The notes: generated from the letters alone by a model not told the origin. DNA of 56,711 nucleotides from Phenylobacterium sp. (GCF_030697925.1 NZ_JAUYOJ010000023.1:1-56711), one strand, 5' to 3'; positions 37,053-44,698 are shown, counted from the first letter of the stretch. Numbers and translations: made by a program.

Positions 37053-37481
37053 ATGCGCCACCTGCTGACCGCGGCCCTGTTCGCGCCGCTGCTGATCGCC
37101 GCCGCGCCCACGCCCGACATGGATGTCAGGTCCGCCGCCAAGGCCTTCGACCAGGCCCAGCTCACCGGCGACAAGGCGGCGCTGGAACGGTTCCTGGCTC
37201 GGGACTTCATCATCGTCCGAGGCTCGGGCAAGCCGGCGGGCCGCGACGACTTCATCGCCGGGTGGCTGACGCCGGGCGTGACGTTCGAGCCCCTGACCAT
37301 CCTCGACCCGGTCTTCGTGGCGCTTGGCCCGCAGGCCGCCATCGTCGGCGGGCGGGTGGAGCTGCGCGGGACCGAGAACGGCAAGCCGTTCGTCGAGCGG
37401 TTCCACTACTCCGACGTCTTCGCCTGGCGCGACGGCCGCTGGCAGGTGGTCTTCGTCCAGGTGACCCCGACTAAGCCCTAG
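37053..37481 (+). CDS. Exported NTF2-like (DUF4440) protein
   Basis: The 142-residue protein has a signal peptide (LLTAALFAPLLIAAAP) and an NTF2-like fold (VRSAAKAFDQAQLTGDKAAL, SGKPAGRDDFIAGW, HYSDVFAWRDGRWQVVFVQV). The ATG at 37053 has GGAGG 6 bases upstream. The function is unknown; it is probably periplasmic. The stop shares CTAG with the convergent GST gene. Confidence 0.85.
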   Translation: MRHLLTAALFAPLLIAAAPTPDMDVRSAAKAFDQAQLTGDKAALERFLARDFIIVRGSGKPAGRDDFIAGWLTPGVTFEPLTILDPVFVALGPQAAIVGGRVELRGTENGKPFVERFHYSDVFAWRDGRWQVVFVQVTPTKP

Positions 37482-38203
37482 GCTGCCGGCGCGGGCCGGG
37501 CGCGCTGGTTGTAGAGCATCTTACGGATGGCCGCCTGCTCCTCGGGGGTCAGGGTCGCAGGATCGATCGAAGGGCCGGCGGTGACCGCCATGCCGCGCTG
37601 CACGGCGGGCCGGGCGGCCATCTCGTCGAACCAGCGCTTGAAGTACTTGAACTCCGCCATGTCGATGCCCTGCTGCTCCCAGCCGGCGGTCCACGGATAG
37701 CTGATCATGTCGGCGATCGAATAGTCATCGCCGGCGATATAGGGCCGGTCATAGAGGCGGTTGTTCAGCACCCCGTAGAGCCGATGGGTCTCGTCGTTGA
37801 ACCGGCGCTGGGCGTAGGATTGGTCGCCGGCGCTCTCCGGCGCCCGGCTGAAATGGCCGCGCTCGCCGAACTTCGGGCCCTGGTTGGCCATCTGCCAGAT
37901 CACCCACTGGGTGATCTCGTAGCGGCTGCGCAGGTCGTGGCCCAGGAAGCGGCCGGCCTTCTCGGCCAGGTACAGCATGATCGCCCCGGACTCGAAGATG
38001 GCGATCGGCGGACCGCCGTCGGCGGGCGCGCGGTCGACGATGGCGGGCATGCGGTTGTTGGGGCTGATCTTCAGGAAGTCGTCGGTGAACTGGTCGCCGG
38101 CGCCGATGCGGACGGGGACGATCTCGTAGGGGAGCGCCAGTTCCTCCAGCAGGATGGTCACCTTCTTGCCATTGGGGGTCGGCCAGTAATGGACGTCGAT
38201 CAT
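37478..38203 (-). CDS. Glutathione S-transferase family protein
   Basis: The 241-residue protein has a thioredoxin-fold N-terminus (MIDVHYWPTPNGKKVTILLE, then NNRMPAIVDR and IFESGAIMLYLAE, the glutathione-binding Glu-Ser) and an all-helical C-terminal domain (GDDYSIADMISYPW). It resembles the YfcG/YghU disulfide-reductase group. The substrate is not known. Confidence 0.92.
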   Translation of the reverse strand: MIDVHYWPTPNGKKVTILLEELALPYEIVPVRIGAGDQFTDDFLKISPNNRMPAIVDRAPADGGPPIAIFESGAIMLYLAEKAGRFLGHDLRSRYEITQWVIWQMANQGPKFGERGHFSRAPESAGDQSYAQRRFNDETHRLYGVLNNRLYDRPYIAGDDYSIADMISYPWTAGWEQQGIDMAEFKYFKRWFDEMAARPAVQRGMAVTAGPSIDPATLTPEEQAAIRKMLYNQRARPAPAA

Positions 38204-38409
38204 CGCGGGCCTCTCGAGATTTTGGCGGGCAGGTTCGAGACCCTAGCGGCGAGGCGTCGGGCTTCAAGCCGACAAAAACTGAAAGACGGGCCCGCAAAGT
38301 CTTGGAACCGCGGAGCGCCGGCGCGCACCGCAGTGCGAAATAATCTCGCGGCCATACCGCTCCTTAACCACCGGCGGAGCACAAGAAACGCAGGGGAAGG
38401 AGCATCCCG

Positions 38410-38775
38410 TTGAAGACCTGCCTAGTCGTCGACGACAGCCGGGTGATCCGCAAGGTCGCCCGCCGCATCCTGGAGGACATCGGCTTCGAGATCGCCGAGG
38501 CCGCCGACGGGATGGAGGCGCTCGCCTGGTGCCGGGCGGCCATGCCCGACGCTGTCCTGCTGGATTGGAACATGCCGCAGATGACCGGCATCGATTTCCT
38601 GCGCCACCTGCGGCTCGAGCCGGGCGGCAAGGCCCCGGTCGTGGTGTTCTGCACGGTCGAGAACGACCTGGCCCGCATCCGTGAGGCGCTCGACTGCGGC
38701 GCCGACGAATACATCATGAAGCCCTTCGACGGCGACATCATCGCCGCCAAGTTCGCCGAGGTGGGGCTGGTATGA
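38410..38775 (+). CDS. CheY-like single-domain response regulator
   Basis: The 121-residue receiver has the acidic pocket CLVVDDSRVIRK, the phospho-acceptor aspartate in AVLLDWNMPQMTG, the threonine in VFCTVEND and the lysine in EYIMKPFDG. It begins with TTG preceded by AAGGAG. It overlaps cheR by 4 bases (ATGA), so it probably belongs to a chemotaxis-like module. A TTAACCA element resembling a CtrA half-site lies about 40 bases upstream. Confidence 0.92.
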   Translation: MKTCLVVDDSRVIRKVARRILEDIGFEIAEAADGMEALAWCRAAMPDAVLLDWNMPQMTGIDFLRHLRLEPGGKAPVVVFCTVENDLARIREALDCGADEYIMKPFDGDIIAAKFAEVGLV

Positions 38776-39599
38776 GGCCGGAAGACCGCGAGCTTGTGGC
38801 CCAACTCTGTGCGGCGCGCGCCGGGCTTCGGGTCGATCCCGAAAAGTCCTATCTGATCGAGAGCCGTCTGGCGCCCGTGGCGCGCCGGGAGGGCTTCGGC
38901 TCGATCCCCGATCTGCTGACCGCCCTGCGGACCAAGCGCGAGGACCGGCTGGCCTGGGCCATCGTCGAGGCCATGACCCAGTCGGAGACCGCCTTTTTCC
39001 GCGACCGTGCGCCGTTTTCGCTGTTCCGCGAAGAGGTGCTGCCGACCCTGGCGCGCGTGCGCGACGGCGAACCCATCCGCATCTGGTCGGCCGCCTGCGG
39101 CTCGGGTCAGGAAGTCTATTCCCTGGCCATGGTCGTCGAGGACGAACGGGCCGAGATGCCCGGGATCAAGGTCGAGCTGTTCGGCTCCGACCTCTGCGAA
39201 CGCCAGCTCGAAAAGGCCCAGAGTGGCCTCTACACCCAATTCGAGGTGCAGCGCGGCCTGCCGATCCGCCAGCTCGTGCGCCACTTCGAGAAGGTCGACG
39301 ACATGTGGGCCCTTTCGCCGCGAGTCCGCCAGATGGTGCGCTGGCGGCGGATCAACCTGGTGGCCGACCTGTCGACCGCCGGTCGCTTCGACGTGATCTT
39401 CTGCCGCTATGTGCTGTGCGACCTGGTCGAACCGATGAAGGCTCGCCTGCTGGAGAACCTGGCCCGAGCGCTGAGCCCCGAGGGCTTCCTGTTCCTGGGC
39501 GAGGGCGAGACCGCCACGGGCTTCGAGGACGCCTTCCAGCCGGTGGCCGGCCGGCCGGGCCTATTCGCCCGCAACCCCGCCTTCCGCGTCGCGGCCTAG
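38772..39599 (+). CDS. cheR: CheR-type chemoreceptor methyltransferase
   Basis: The 275-residue protein has the CheR N-terminal helical domain (YLIESRLAPVARREG, VEAMTQSETAFFRD) and the SAM-binding domain (IRIWSAACGSGQEVYSLAM, ELFGSDLCERQLEKA, FDVIFCRYVLCDL). It would methylate glutamates on chemoreceptors or a CheR-controlled target. No receptor, CheA or CheB is in the window, so its partners lie elsewhere. Confidence 0.93.
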   Translation: MRPEDRELVAQLCAARAGLRVDPEKSYLIESRLAPVARREGFGSIPDLLTALRTKREDRLAWAIVEAMTQSETAFFRDRAPFSLFREEVLPTLARVRDGEPIRIWSAACGSGQEVYSLAMVVEDERAEMPGIKVELFGSDLCERQLEKAQSGLYTQFEVQRGLPIRQLVRHFEKVDDMWALSPRVRQMVRWRRINLVADLSTAGRFDVIFCRYVLCDLVEPMKARLLENLARALSPEGFLFLGEGETATGFEDAFQPVAGRPGLFARNPAFRVAA

Positions 39600-39622
39600 G
39601 GTCCGGACACTCGGCCCCAACC

Positions 39623-39648
39623 AAAAAAAGACCCCGCCGCGGCGGGGC
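39623..39648 (-). terminator. Intrinsic terminator of the entericidin-like gene
   Basis: The perfect palindrome CCCCGCCGCGGCGGGG at 39632-39647 is followed on the minus strand by TCTTTTTTT (39630-39623). It terminates the short transcript of the entericidin-like gene. Confidence 0.85.
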
Positions 39649-39678
39649 CTTCCGTAGATGCTTGAGTCAGGTTCTCGC

Positions 39679-39816
39679 CTAGCGCTTGGCGTCTTCGGCC
39701 GTGTCGCTGACGGCTTCGCCGGCGGCCTTCACGTCCTGGCCGGCGCCGGACACGGTGTTGCAGGCGCTGATGGTGAGGCTCGCGGCCATAACGGCCAGGA
39801 TGGCGAACATACGCAT
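39679..39816 (-). CDS. Entericidin A/B-family small lipoprotein
   Basis: A 45-codon gene encodes MRMFAILAVMAASLTISAC followed by NTVSGAGQDVKAAGEAVSD. The lipobox cysteine is residue 19, and the tail matches entericidin peptides, which are stress-associated envelope lipoproteins. The ATG has TGGAGA upstream. An exact EcfG-type promoter 41-65 bases upstream (39857-39881) and a strong terminator make it a one-gene general-stress transcription unit. Confidence 0.85.
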   Translation of the reverse strand: MRMFAILAVMAASLTISACNTVSGAGQDVKAAGEAVSDTAEDAKR

Positions 39817-39856
39817 TGGGTGTCTCCAGGAATGGTTGGAAATCTCGCGCACACCT

Positions 39857-39881
39857 AACGGCTAAGCCGCGGCCTGGTTCC
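39857..39881 (-). promoter_or_regulatory. EcfG/SigT promoter of the entericidin-like gene
   Basis: On the minus strand GGAAC (39881-39877), a 16-base spacer and CGTT (39860-39857) match the EcfG consensus exactly. The -35 element lies within the last codons of phyK and the spacer spans its stop. A start site near 39850 leaves a leader of about 33 bases. Confidence 0.75.
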
Positions 39882-41583
39882 CGTTGGCGGGGGCCGGTTT
39901 CGGCTGTGCGTCGGCCGAGGGCGTCGGGAAGATCAGCCGCGCGGTGATCCCGCCCTTGTCGTTGCGCACCAGCTCGGAGCGGCCGCGAAGCTGGCGGCCG
40001 AAGGCGGTCATCAGGGTGCGTCCGACGCCCGAGGAGACCAGGGCGTCGTCGGGCGCCGCGCCGTCGTCGCAGATCTCCAACTCGGCTTCCTCGCCATGGA
40101 CGCGGAAATTGACGCTGAGCGTGCCGCCGCGGCCGGCGAAGGCGTGCTTCTGGGCGTTGGTGATGGCCTCGACCGCGAACAGGGCCAGCGGCGCCAGGCG
40201 GTCGGGATCGATCACCAGGGCGTCCACATGAATCTCGGTCTGGACATGGGCTCCGCGGATGGCGTCGGCCGAGACCAGCTGGGCGGTCAGCTCCTCCAGG
40301 AAGGTGCGCAGGTCCACGCGCTTCAGGTCCGGGCCCTGGTAGAGGGCGCGGTAGATCAGGGCGAGCGCGGTGATCCGCTGGCGCGTGTCGGACATGGCCG
40401 CCCGCGCGGCGGGGTCGGCCAGGGCCCGCTGCTGCATGTTCAACAGGGACGAGATGACCTGCAGGTTGTTCTTCACCCGGTGGTGGATCTCGCGCATCAG
40501 CGCGTCCTTCTGGGCGAGGCTGTCGCGGAGGGAGGCGTCGCGGCCGACAATGGCGTCGGCCATGTCCTCCAGAGTCTCGGCCAGGTCGCGGATCTCCGGC
40601 GGCATCTGTTCGGCCTGGATCGGCCGCACGCTGAGCCGGCCCCGCGCGTAGAGGGCGGCGATCCGCTGCAGGTAGGCGATCCAGCGGGTGACCACGCGCT
40701 CGGTCACCACCGAGACGGCCGTCAGGGCCAGGATGAAGGTCAGGATCGGGAAGGCCACGCCGGTCAGCGGGTTCAAGGTCGCCCAGGAGAAGATCCCGCC
40801 CGAGCGCGCCGAGAGGATCACATAGAGCTCGTCGCCCACCAGCGGGGCGGCGGAGAACACTCGGCGCTCGCCCCGCAGGTCCTTGGCGTACCAGACCAGC
40901 GAGCCCTTGTTCTGCGCCTCCGTGCGCCAGTCCGAGGGGAGGTCCGGGAAGGCCTCCTTGTCCGTGGCGTTGATGAAACGCCCTTCGCCGTCGGCCAGGG
41001 CGACCTCGGCCTGCTCGGGCAGGGAGCGGTCGGCGGTGCGCGGGGCCAGGCTCTCCAGGGAGATCACCGCCACGAAGGCGCCGTCGAAACCCACGCGGGC
41101 GTCCCTCGCCGGCACCGCCGCCAGCAGGGCCGGAACGCGGGCGTATTCGGCGCCGGGATCGCGGGTGATGACCAGGTTGTCGCCGGCCGCCGTTCGCTTG
41201 AACCATTCCCGTCCGGCGCGGCCCGGATCGGCGGGCACGTCGCCGGCGGCGCAGGCCACCCGGCCGCGCCGATCGAAGCGGATCAGGTTGAAATAGCCCG
41301 GGATCCGGCTCGTCACCAGGTTCAGGCGGGTGGCGCAGTTCAGGCCCACCGAACCCGGCGCCAGGGTCTGGAGCAGGATGTCGGCGGCTTCCATCCGCGC
41401 GCGGGCCGTGGCGGCGCTGCGTTCGGCGGAGGCCGCCAGCTCCTCGCGCAGCTGATCGGCGTCATGGCGGAAGGCGATCGCCGACTGGATCACGCCCAGG
41501 ATGAGAACCGGCAACAGGGCGGCCGCCAAAGCCGCCGTTAGCCGGACCCTGATCGTTGACAGCGAACCCCAGGGCGAATGCAT
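39862..41583 (-). CDS. phyK: GSR sensor histidine kinase PhyK
   Basis: The 573-residue protein has a first membrane segment (about residues 14-37), a periplasmic sensor region to about 280, a second membrane segment (AFPILTFILALTAVSVV), a HAMP-like linker and a HisKA_2/HWE kinase core (phosphorylated histidine in MREIHHRVKNNLQVISSLL). The C-terminal ATPase part shows EAITNAQKHAF and SSGVGRTLMTAFGRQL. Downstream position next to sigT and nepR matches PhyK of Caulobacter, which phosphorylates PhyR under stress. The ATG at 41583 has AGAGGA upstream. The gene ends in a promoter for the next gene. Confidence 0.92.
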   Translation of the reverse strand: MHSPWGSLSTIRVRLTAALAAALLPVLILGVIQSAIAFRHDADQLREELAASAERSAATARARMEAADILLQTLAPGSVGLNCATRLNLVTSRIPGYFNLIRFDRRGRVACAAGDVPADPGRAGREWFKRTAAGDNLVITRDPGAEYARVPALLAAVPARDARVGFDGAFVAVISLESLAPRTADRSLPEQAEVALADGEGRFINATDKEAFPDLPSDWRTEAQNKGSLVWYAKDLRGERRVFSAAPLVGDELYVILSARSGGIFSWATLNPLTGVAFPILTFILALTAVSVVTERVVTRWIAYLQRIAALYARGRLSVRPIQAEQMPPEIRDLAETLEDMADAIVGRDASLRDSLAQKDALMREIHHRVKNNLQVISSLLNMQQRALADPAARAAMSDTRQRITALALIYRALYQGPDLKRVDLRTFLEELTAQLVSADAIRGAHVQTEIHVDALVIDPDRLAPLALFAVEAITNAQKHAFAGRGGTLSVNFRVHGEEAELEICDDGAAPDDALVSSGVGRTLMTAFGRQLRGRSELVRNDKGGITARLIFPTPSADAQPKPAPANGNQAAA

Positions 41584-41593
41584 CGTCCTCTTT

Positions 41594-42199
41594 CTAGCGA
41601 ACGGTGCTGAGACGCTCCGCGTCCGCCAGGATGGATCGCATGGCGTCGCCGGCCGCCCCGCCGTCGCGCTCATATGAGCCGTCGTCGAGGATGACGTGCA
41701 AGGCCTTACGTGCGCGGCTGACGCGGCTCTTCACCGTGCCCACGGCGCAGCCGCAGATCTCGGCGGCCTCCTCGTAGGCGAAGCCGCCGGCGCCGACCAG
41801 GATCAGGGCCTCGCGCTGTTCGGCGGGGAGCTGGGCCAGGCTGAGCCGCAATTCGTCGAGGGCTACCGGGGCCTCGGGATCGTCCACGGCCACCAGGGTC
41901 CGTTCGGCGGCCTCCTGGTCGAGTTGGGTCTGACGCCACGAGCGGCGCTTCTCCGAATAGAACTGGTTGCGCAGGATCATGAAGGTCCAGGCCTTCATGT
42001 TGGTGCCCATCTGGAAGCTGGCGCGGGCGTCCCACGCCTTCATCATGGCGTCCTGCGCCAGGTCGTCGGCCCCGGCCGGCTCGCCCGCCAGGGTGCGCGC
42101 GAAGGCCCGTAGGTGGGGAATGAGCTGGACAAGCTCGCGCTTGAACGCCTCGTCGTCCGCAGGCGTGCGGGGGGGACGGTCGGCTCTATCTTCCGCCAT
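41594..42199 (-). CDS. sigT: General stress ECF sigma factor SigT (EcfG)
   Basis: The 201-residue protein has ECF region 2 (HLRAFARTLAGEPAGADDL, AQDAMMKAW, WTFMILRNQFYSEKRR) and region 4 (LAQLPAEQREALILVGAGG, FAYEEAAEICGCAVGTVKSR). The sequence and its nepR-sigT-phyK order identify the EcfG master regulator, which recognises GGAAC/CGTT promoters. Its ATG overlaps the nepR stop (TGATG). Confidence 0.95.
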   Translation of the reverse strand: MAEDRADRPPRTPADDEAFKRELVQLIPHLRAFARTLAGEPAGADDLAQDAMMKAWDARASFQMGTNMKAWTFMILRNQFYSEKRRSWRQTQLDQEAAERTLVAVDDPEAPVALDELRLSLAQLPAEQREALILVGAGGFAYEEAAEICGCAVGTVKSRVSRARKALHVILDDGSYERDGGAAGDAMRSILADAERLSTVR

Positions 42200-42447
42200 C
42201 AGCCCTTCTCCGCAGACGTCTTGTCAGCCCTGCGGAGAATCTCGAGGAACTCGTCGGGGACAGGTTCGCTGACCACTTCGTCGAACATTTGACGCAGGCG
42301 CACGCCGATCGCCTGCTGACGCAGGCGGGCTTCGTCCAGAGCGGCTGACGCCCTGCGTCGTTCCTCTGTGGGTCGCTGTTCTATCATGTCGTCGGCGCTC
42401 GGCTTTCGCGGAGCCCGCCCCCTCGGTGCCTCTTCGTCGCCGCTCAA
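42199..42447 (-). CDS. nepR: Anti-sigma factor NepR
   Basis: The 82-residue protein ends with the NepR core IGVRLRQMFDEVVSEPVPDE followed by FLEILRRAD, the two amphipathic helices that bind either SigT or phosphorylated PhyR. The N-terminal half is charged and probably disordered. It is first in the nepR-sigT-phyK operon, reading away from phyR across a 159-base control region. Confidence 0.95.
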   Translation of the reverse strand: MSGDEEAPRGRAPRKPSADDMIEQRPTEERRRASAALDEARLRQQAIGVRLRQMFDEVVSEPVPDEFLEILRRADKTSAEKG

Positions 42448-42494
42448 CGTCCCATTCCGATCCGGGTTCCATGCGTGCGCCTTAAGATGCAGAA

Positions 42495-42520
42495 AACCAC
42501 GTTCCGAGGGAACCGGTTCC
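42495..42520 (-). promoter_or_regulatory. Near-consensus EcfG promoter of nepR-sigT-phyK
   Basis: On the minus strand GGAAC (42520-42516), a 17-base spacer and GGTT (42498-42495) differ from consensus by one -10 base. It shares the central palindrome GGGAACCGGTTCCC (42508-42521) with the divergent phyR promoter. Confidence 0.55.
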
Positions 42521-42533
42521 CAAAGGCCACGTT
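42509..42533 (+). promoter_or_regulatory. EcfG/SigT promoter of phyR
   Basis: GGAAC (42509-42513), a 16-base spacer and CGTT (42530-42533) match the consensus exactly, 74 bases upstream of the phyR start codon. Positive autoregulation of phyR by the sigma factor is known in this system. Confidence 0.75.
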
Positions 42534-42606
42534 TAGGCGCCTATGATGGGCGTCGGGGTTATGGCCCCGTGCGCTCGCATGGATTTCTTACGGGAGGGGT
42601 ATTGCC

Positions 42607-43404
42607 TTGAGTCTTCTTGCCCGACTGGCGCCGCATCTGCCCTATGTGCGCCGCTATGCGCGCGCGCTTACCGGAGATCAGACCACCGGTGATCACTACG
42701 TCCGTGTCGCGCTGGAAGCGCTGGCCGCGGGCGAACGCGTCCTGGAATCGAACCTGACCCCCCGCGTCGCGCTCTACCACGTCTTCCACGCCATCTGGCT
42801 GTCCACCGGAGCCCAGCTCGAGGCCCCGGCCGACGCCGCGGAGGGGGCCGACGACGCCAGCCGCCGCCTGATGCGCATCGCGCCGCGTTCGCGCCAGGCC
42901 TTCCTGCTCACCGCGCTGGAGGGCTTCACCCCGTCGGAGGCCGCCCAGATCCTGGGCGCCGATTTCGCCGAGGTCGAGCGGCTGATCGGCGAAGCCCAGG
43001 CCGAGATCGACGCCGAGCTGGCCACCGAGGTGTTGATCATCGAGGACGAGCCGGTCATCGCGGCCGACATCGAGGCCCTGGTCACCGAACTGGGTCATAC
43101 GGTTGTCGACATCGCCGCCACCCGCACCGAGGCGGTGGACGCCATCAACCGACGCACGCCGGGCCTGGTGCTCGCCGACATCCAGCTCGCCGATGGTTCG
43201 TCGGGCATCGACGCGGTGAAGGACATCCTGGCCCGTTTCGACGTCCCGGTGATCTTCATCACCGCCTTCCCCGAACGGTTGCTGACCGGGGAGCGGCCTG
43301 AACCGACCTTCCTGATCACCAAGCCGTTCCAGCCCGAAACCGTGAAGGCCGCCATCGGCCAGGCCCTGTTCTTCCACCCGAGGAACACCCGTAAGGCCGC
43401 CTAG
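42607..43404 (+). CDS. phyR: General stress response anti-anti-sigma regulator PhyR
   Basis: The 265-residue protein has an N-terminal ECF-sigma-like domain (LARLAPHLPYVRRYARALTG, RQAFLLTALEGFTPSEAAQI) and a C-terminal receiver (VLIIEDEPVIAADIEAL, aspartate in LVLADIQLADGS, FITAFPERL, lysine in FLITKPFQPE). Phosphorylation exposes the sigma-like domain, which takes NepR away from SigT. The start is TTG with GGAGGGG 7 bases upstream. It is divergent from nepR. Confidence 0.95.
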   Translation: MSLLARLAPHLPYVRRYARALTGDQTTGDHYVRVALEALAAGERVLESNLTPRVALYHVFHAIWLSTGAQLEAPADAAEGADDASRRLMRIAPRSRQAFLLTALEGFTPSEAAQILGADFAEVERLIGEAQAEIDAELATEVLIIEDEPVIAADIEALVTELGHTVVDIAATRTEAVDAINRRTPGLVLADIQLADGSSGIDAVKDILARFDVPVIFITAFPERLLTGERPEPTFLITKPFQPETVKAAIGQALFFHPRNTRKAA

Positions 43405-43428
43405 GAACACGACGCATCCGTGGGCGTT
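43404..43428 (+). promoter_or_regulatory. EcfG/SigT promoter of the first DUF1328 gene
   Basis: GGAAC (43404-43408), a 16-base spacer and CGTT (43425-43428) match the consensus exactly, beginning at the last base of the phyR stop codon. Transcription should start near 43435, only a few bases before the hairpin at 43439-43462. Confidence 0.75.
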
Positions 43429-43438
43429 CAACTGATCT

Positions 43439-43462
43439 CGCCGCGCCCCGCCGGGCGCGGCG
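43439..43462 (+). terminator. Hairpin: phyR terminator and leader of the next transcript
   Basis: CGCCGCGCCC and GGGCGCGGCG form a perfect 10-bp stem with a 4-base loop, followed by TCTTCATTT. It would terminate phyR, but it also sits at the very 5' end of the transcript from the promoter at 43404-43428. Confidence 0.6.
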
Positions 43463-43483
43463 TCTTCATTTCGGGAGTTCGCC

Positions 43484-43657
43484 ATGCTGGGCTGGTCGCT
43501 GGTCTTCGCCGTTCTCGCCATCGTGGCGGGCTTCCTTGGATTCGTGGGGCTGGCCGGGCTCGCCGCCACCATCGCCAAGATCCTGTTCGTGGTCTTCCTG
43601 GTCCTGCTGATCGCCAGCTTCGTGCTGCGGGCCGTGCGCGGCCAGTCGGTGCTCTGA
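43484..43657 (+). CDS. DUF1328 (UPF0391) small membrane protein
   Basis: A 57-residue protein, [20 protein letters not shown] then [19 protein letters not shown], with two membrane segments and the Gly-rich pattern of the DUF1328/YtjA family. The function is unknown, but these proteins are often stress-induced. The ATG has GGGAG upstream. An exact EcfG promoter precedes it. A paralogue lies at 47659-47832. Confidence 0.88.
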   Translation: MLGWSLVFAVLAIVAGFLGFVGLAGLAATIAKILFVVFLVLLIASFVLRAVRGQSVL

Positions 43658-43678
43658 GGCGATCCCGCACCCAAACGA

Positions 43679-43704
43679 AAACGGCCGCCCGAGGGTGGCC
43701 GTTT
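43679..43704. terminator. Bidirectional terminator
   Basis: AAACGGCC and GGCCGTTT form a perfect stem around GCCC-GAG-GGT, giving A- and T-tracts on both sides. It lies between the convergent DUF1328 gene and the two-gene membrane-protein operon and can serve both. Confidence 0.75.
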
Positions 43705-43723
43705 CCATGTCCGGGGTGAGGGG

Positions 43724-43987
43724 TCAGCGACCGGGCGTGGGGGTGGTCTGCAGGGCCGCCGGCGCGGGCTCTCCCATGTCGAAGGCCTTGGCGTCGGTCG
43801 GCTGGCGCGCGTTGTGGGGCGCGGTCGAGGCCAGGTCGTCCGCCCGCCAGCTCCAGGCGCCGAACAGGGCAAGCGCCGCGAGCGCCGTGGAGACGACGAG
43901 CACCCAGAACATGTGGACGCCCAGCCGTCCCTGCCGCGCGCGCGTCGCGCCGAGGCCGGTGCGGGAGAATCGGGAAATGGTGGCCAT
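43724..43987 (-). CDS. Unknown membrane protein (87 aa)
   Basis: The protein has a basic N-terminus, one membrane segment (MFWVLVVSTALAALALFGAW) and a polar, proline-rich C-terminal tail probably outside the cytoplasm. I do not recognise a family. The ATG has AGGAG upstream. It lies 33 bases after the co-oriented gene at 44021-44227 and ends at a bidirectional terminator, so it is probably under the same EcfG promoter. Confidence 0.7.
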   Translation of the reverse strand: MATISRFSRTGLGATRARQGRLGVHMFWVLVVSTALAALALFGAWSWRADDLASTAPHNARQPTDAKAFDMGEPAPAALQTTPTPGR

Positions 43988-44020
43988 GCAATGGTCTCCT
44001 GAATGGGGCGGAGGCGGGAA

Positions 44021-44227
44021 CTAGGGCAGGTAGCTGAACGGGCCGGGCGGAACCGGTCGCGCGGCGTCGTCGCGGACGGCCGACAGCTGGCCGAGCACGC
44101 CGCCGGCCACGGCGATGCTCAGGACCGCCCCGATCGCCATCCACCGTCGCCGCGCCATGCGCTGTCGACGGGAAGGCGTGGAGAAGAGAACCAGTCCGCC
44201 GTGCGGCGCCTCGTATCCGCGCATCAT
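44021..44227 (-). CDS. Unknown small membrane protein (68 aa)
   Basis: The protein has a basic N-terminal half (RRQRMARRRW), one membrane segment (MAIGAVLSIAVAGGVLGQL) and a short C-terminus ending PGPFSYLP. No family is recognised. It starts at either of two consecutive ATGs. An exact EcfG promoter at 44271-44296 makes it a likely SigT-regulon gene, together with the next gene downstream. Confidence 0.7.
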   Translation of the reverse strand: MMRGYEAPHGGLVLFSTPSRRQRMARRRWMAIGAVLSIAVAGGVLGQLSAVRDDAARPVPPGPFSYLP

Positions 44228-44270
44228 GTTCGTCGCGCCCTGCTCACGGGCGAAACGCCCGCACCTTGCT

Positions 44271-44296
44271 AACGTGCGGGGCCGGCCCGGTGTTCC
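44271..44296 (-). promoter_or_regulatory. EcfG/SigT promoter of the unknown membrane-protein operon
   Basis: On the minus strand GGAAC (44296-44292), a 17-base spacer and CGTT (44274-44271) match the consensus exactly. A start site near 44263 leaves a leader of about 35 bases before the ATG at 44227. Confidence 0.7.
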
Positions 44297-44371
44297 CGGC
44301 TTGGCCGTGGCGCGGCCCCCGCGTCACCGGGCCGGTTCGCTTTTTGAGGCGGAAGGGCCCATCTTAGGGCC

Positions 44372-44698
44372 ATGAGCAAGTTCAAATCCCTGATCGCGGC
44401 CCTCCTGTTGCTGTCCCTGCCCCAGGCCGCTCAGGCCTTGGCGCCGGGCGACGTCGCGGCGTTCGAGGGCAAGCCGGTGATCGGCCAGGGCGGCGTCGTT
44501 CTGGGTTATGTGGAACGCGTGATCCTGGGCGCGAACGGGGCGCCGGCGCAGGTGCTGGTGCGGCCCAAGGGCCTCCGGGCCGGCGGTCCCCGCAGCCTGT
44601 CCGTCAAGGCCTTGAAGGTCGAGGGCGGAAGGCTGAGCGCGCCCCTCACCAAGGCCGAATTCGACGCCATGCCGGCCATCGAACCGACACGCGAATAG
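44372..44698 (+). CDS. Exported PRC-barrel-like protein
   Basis: The 108-residue protein has a signal peptide (LIAALLLLSLPQAAQALA). The mature part reads VAAFEGKPVIGQGGVVLGYV then ERVILGANGAPAQVLVRP, resembling a PRC-barrel strand pattern. It is probably periplasmic. The function is unknown. It has no EcfG promoter that I can see, but lies immediately upstream of the GsrN-like RNA. Confidence 0.7.
   Translation: MSKFKSLIAALLLLSLPQAAQALAPGDVAAFEGKPVIGQGGVVLGYVERVILGANGAPAQVLVRPKGLRAGGPRSLSVKALKVEGGRLSAPLTKAEFDAMPAIEPTRE

Noticed and set aside
38304..38330. GGAAC before the response regulator-cheR genes as another EcfG promoter
   Set aside because: No CGTT or close variant lies 16-17 bases downstream.
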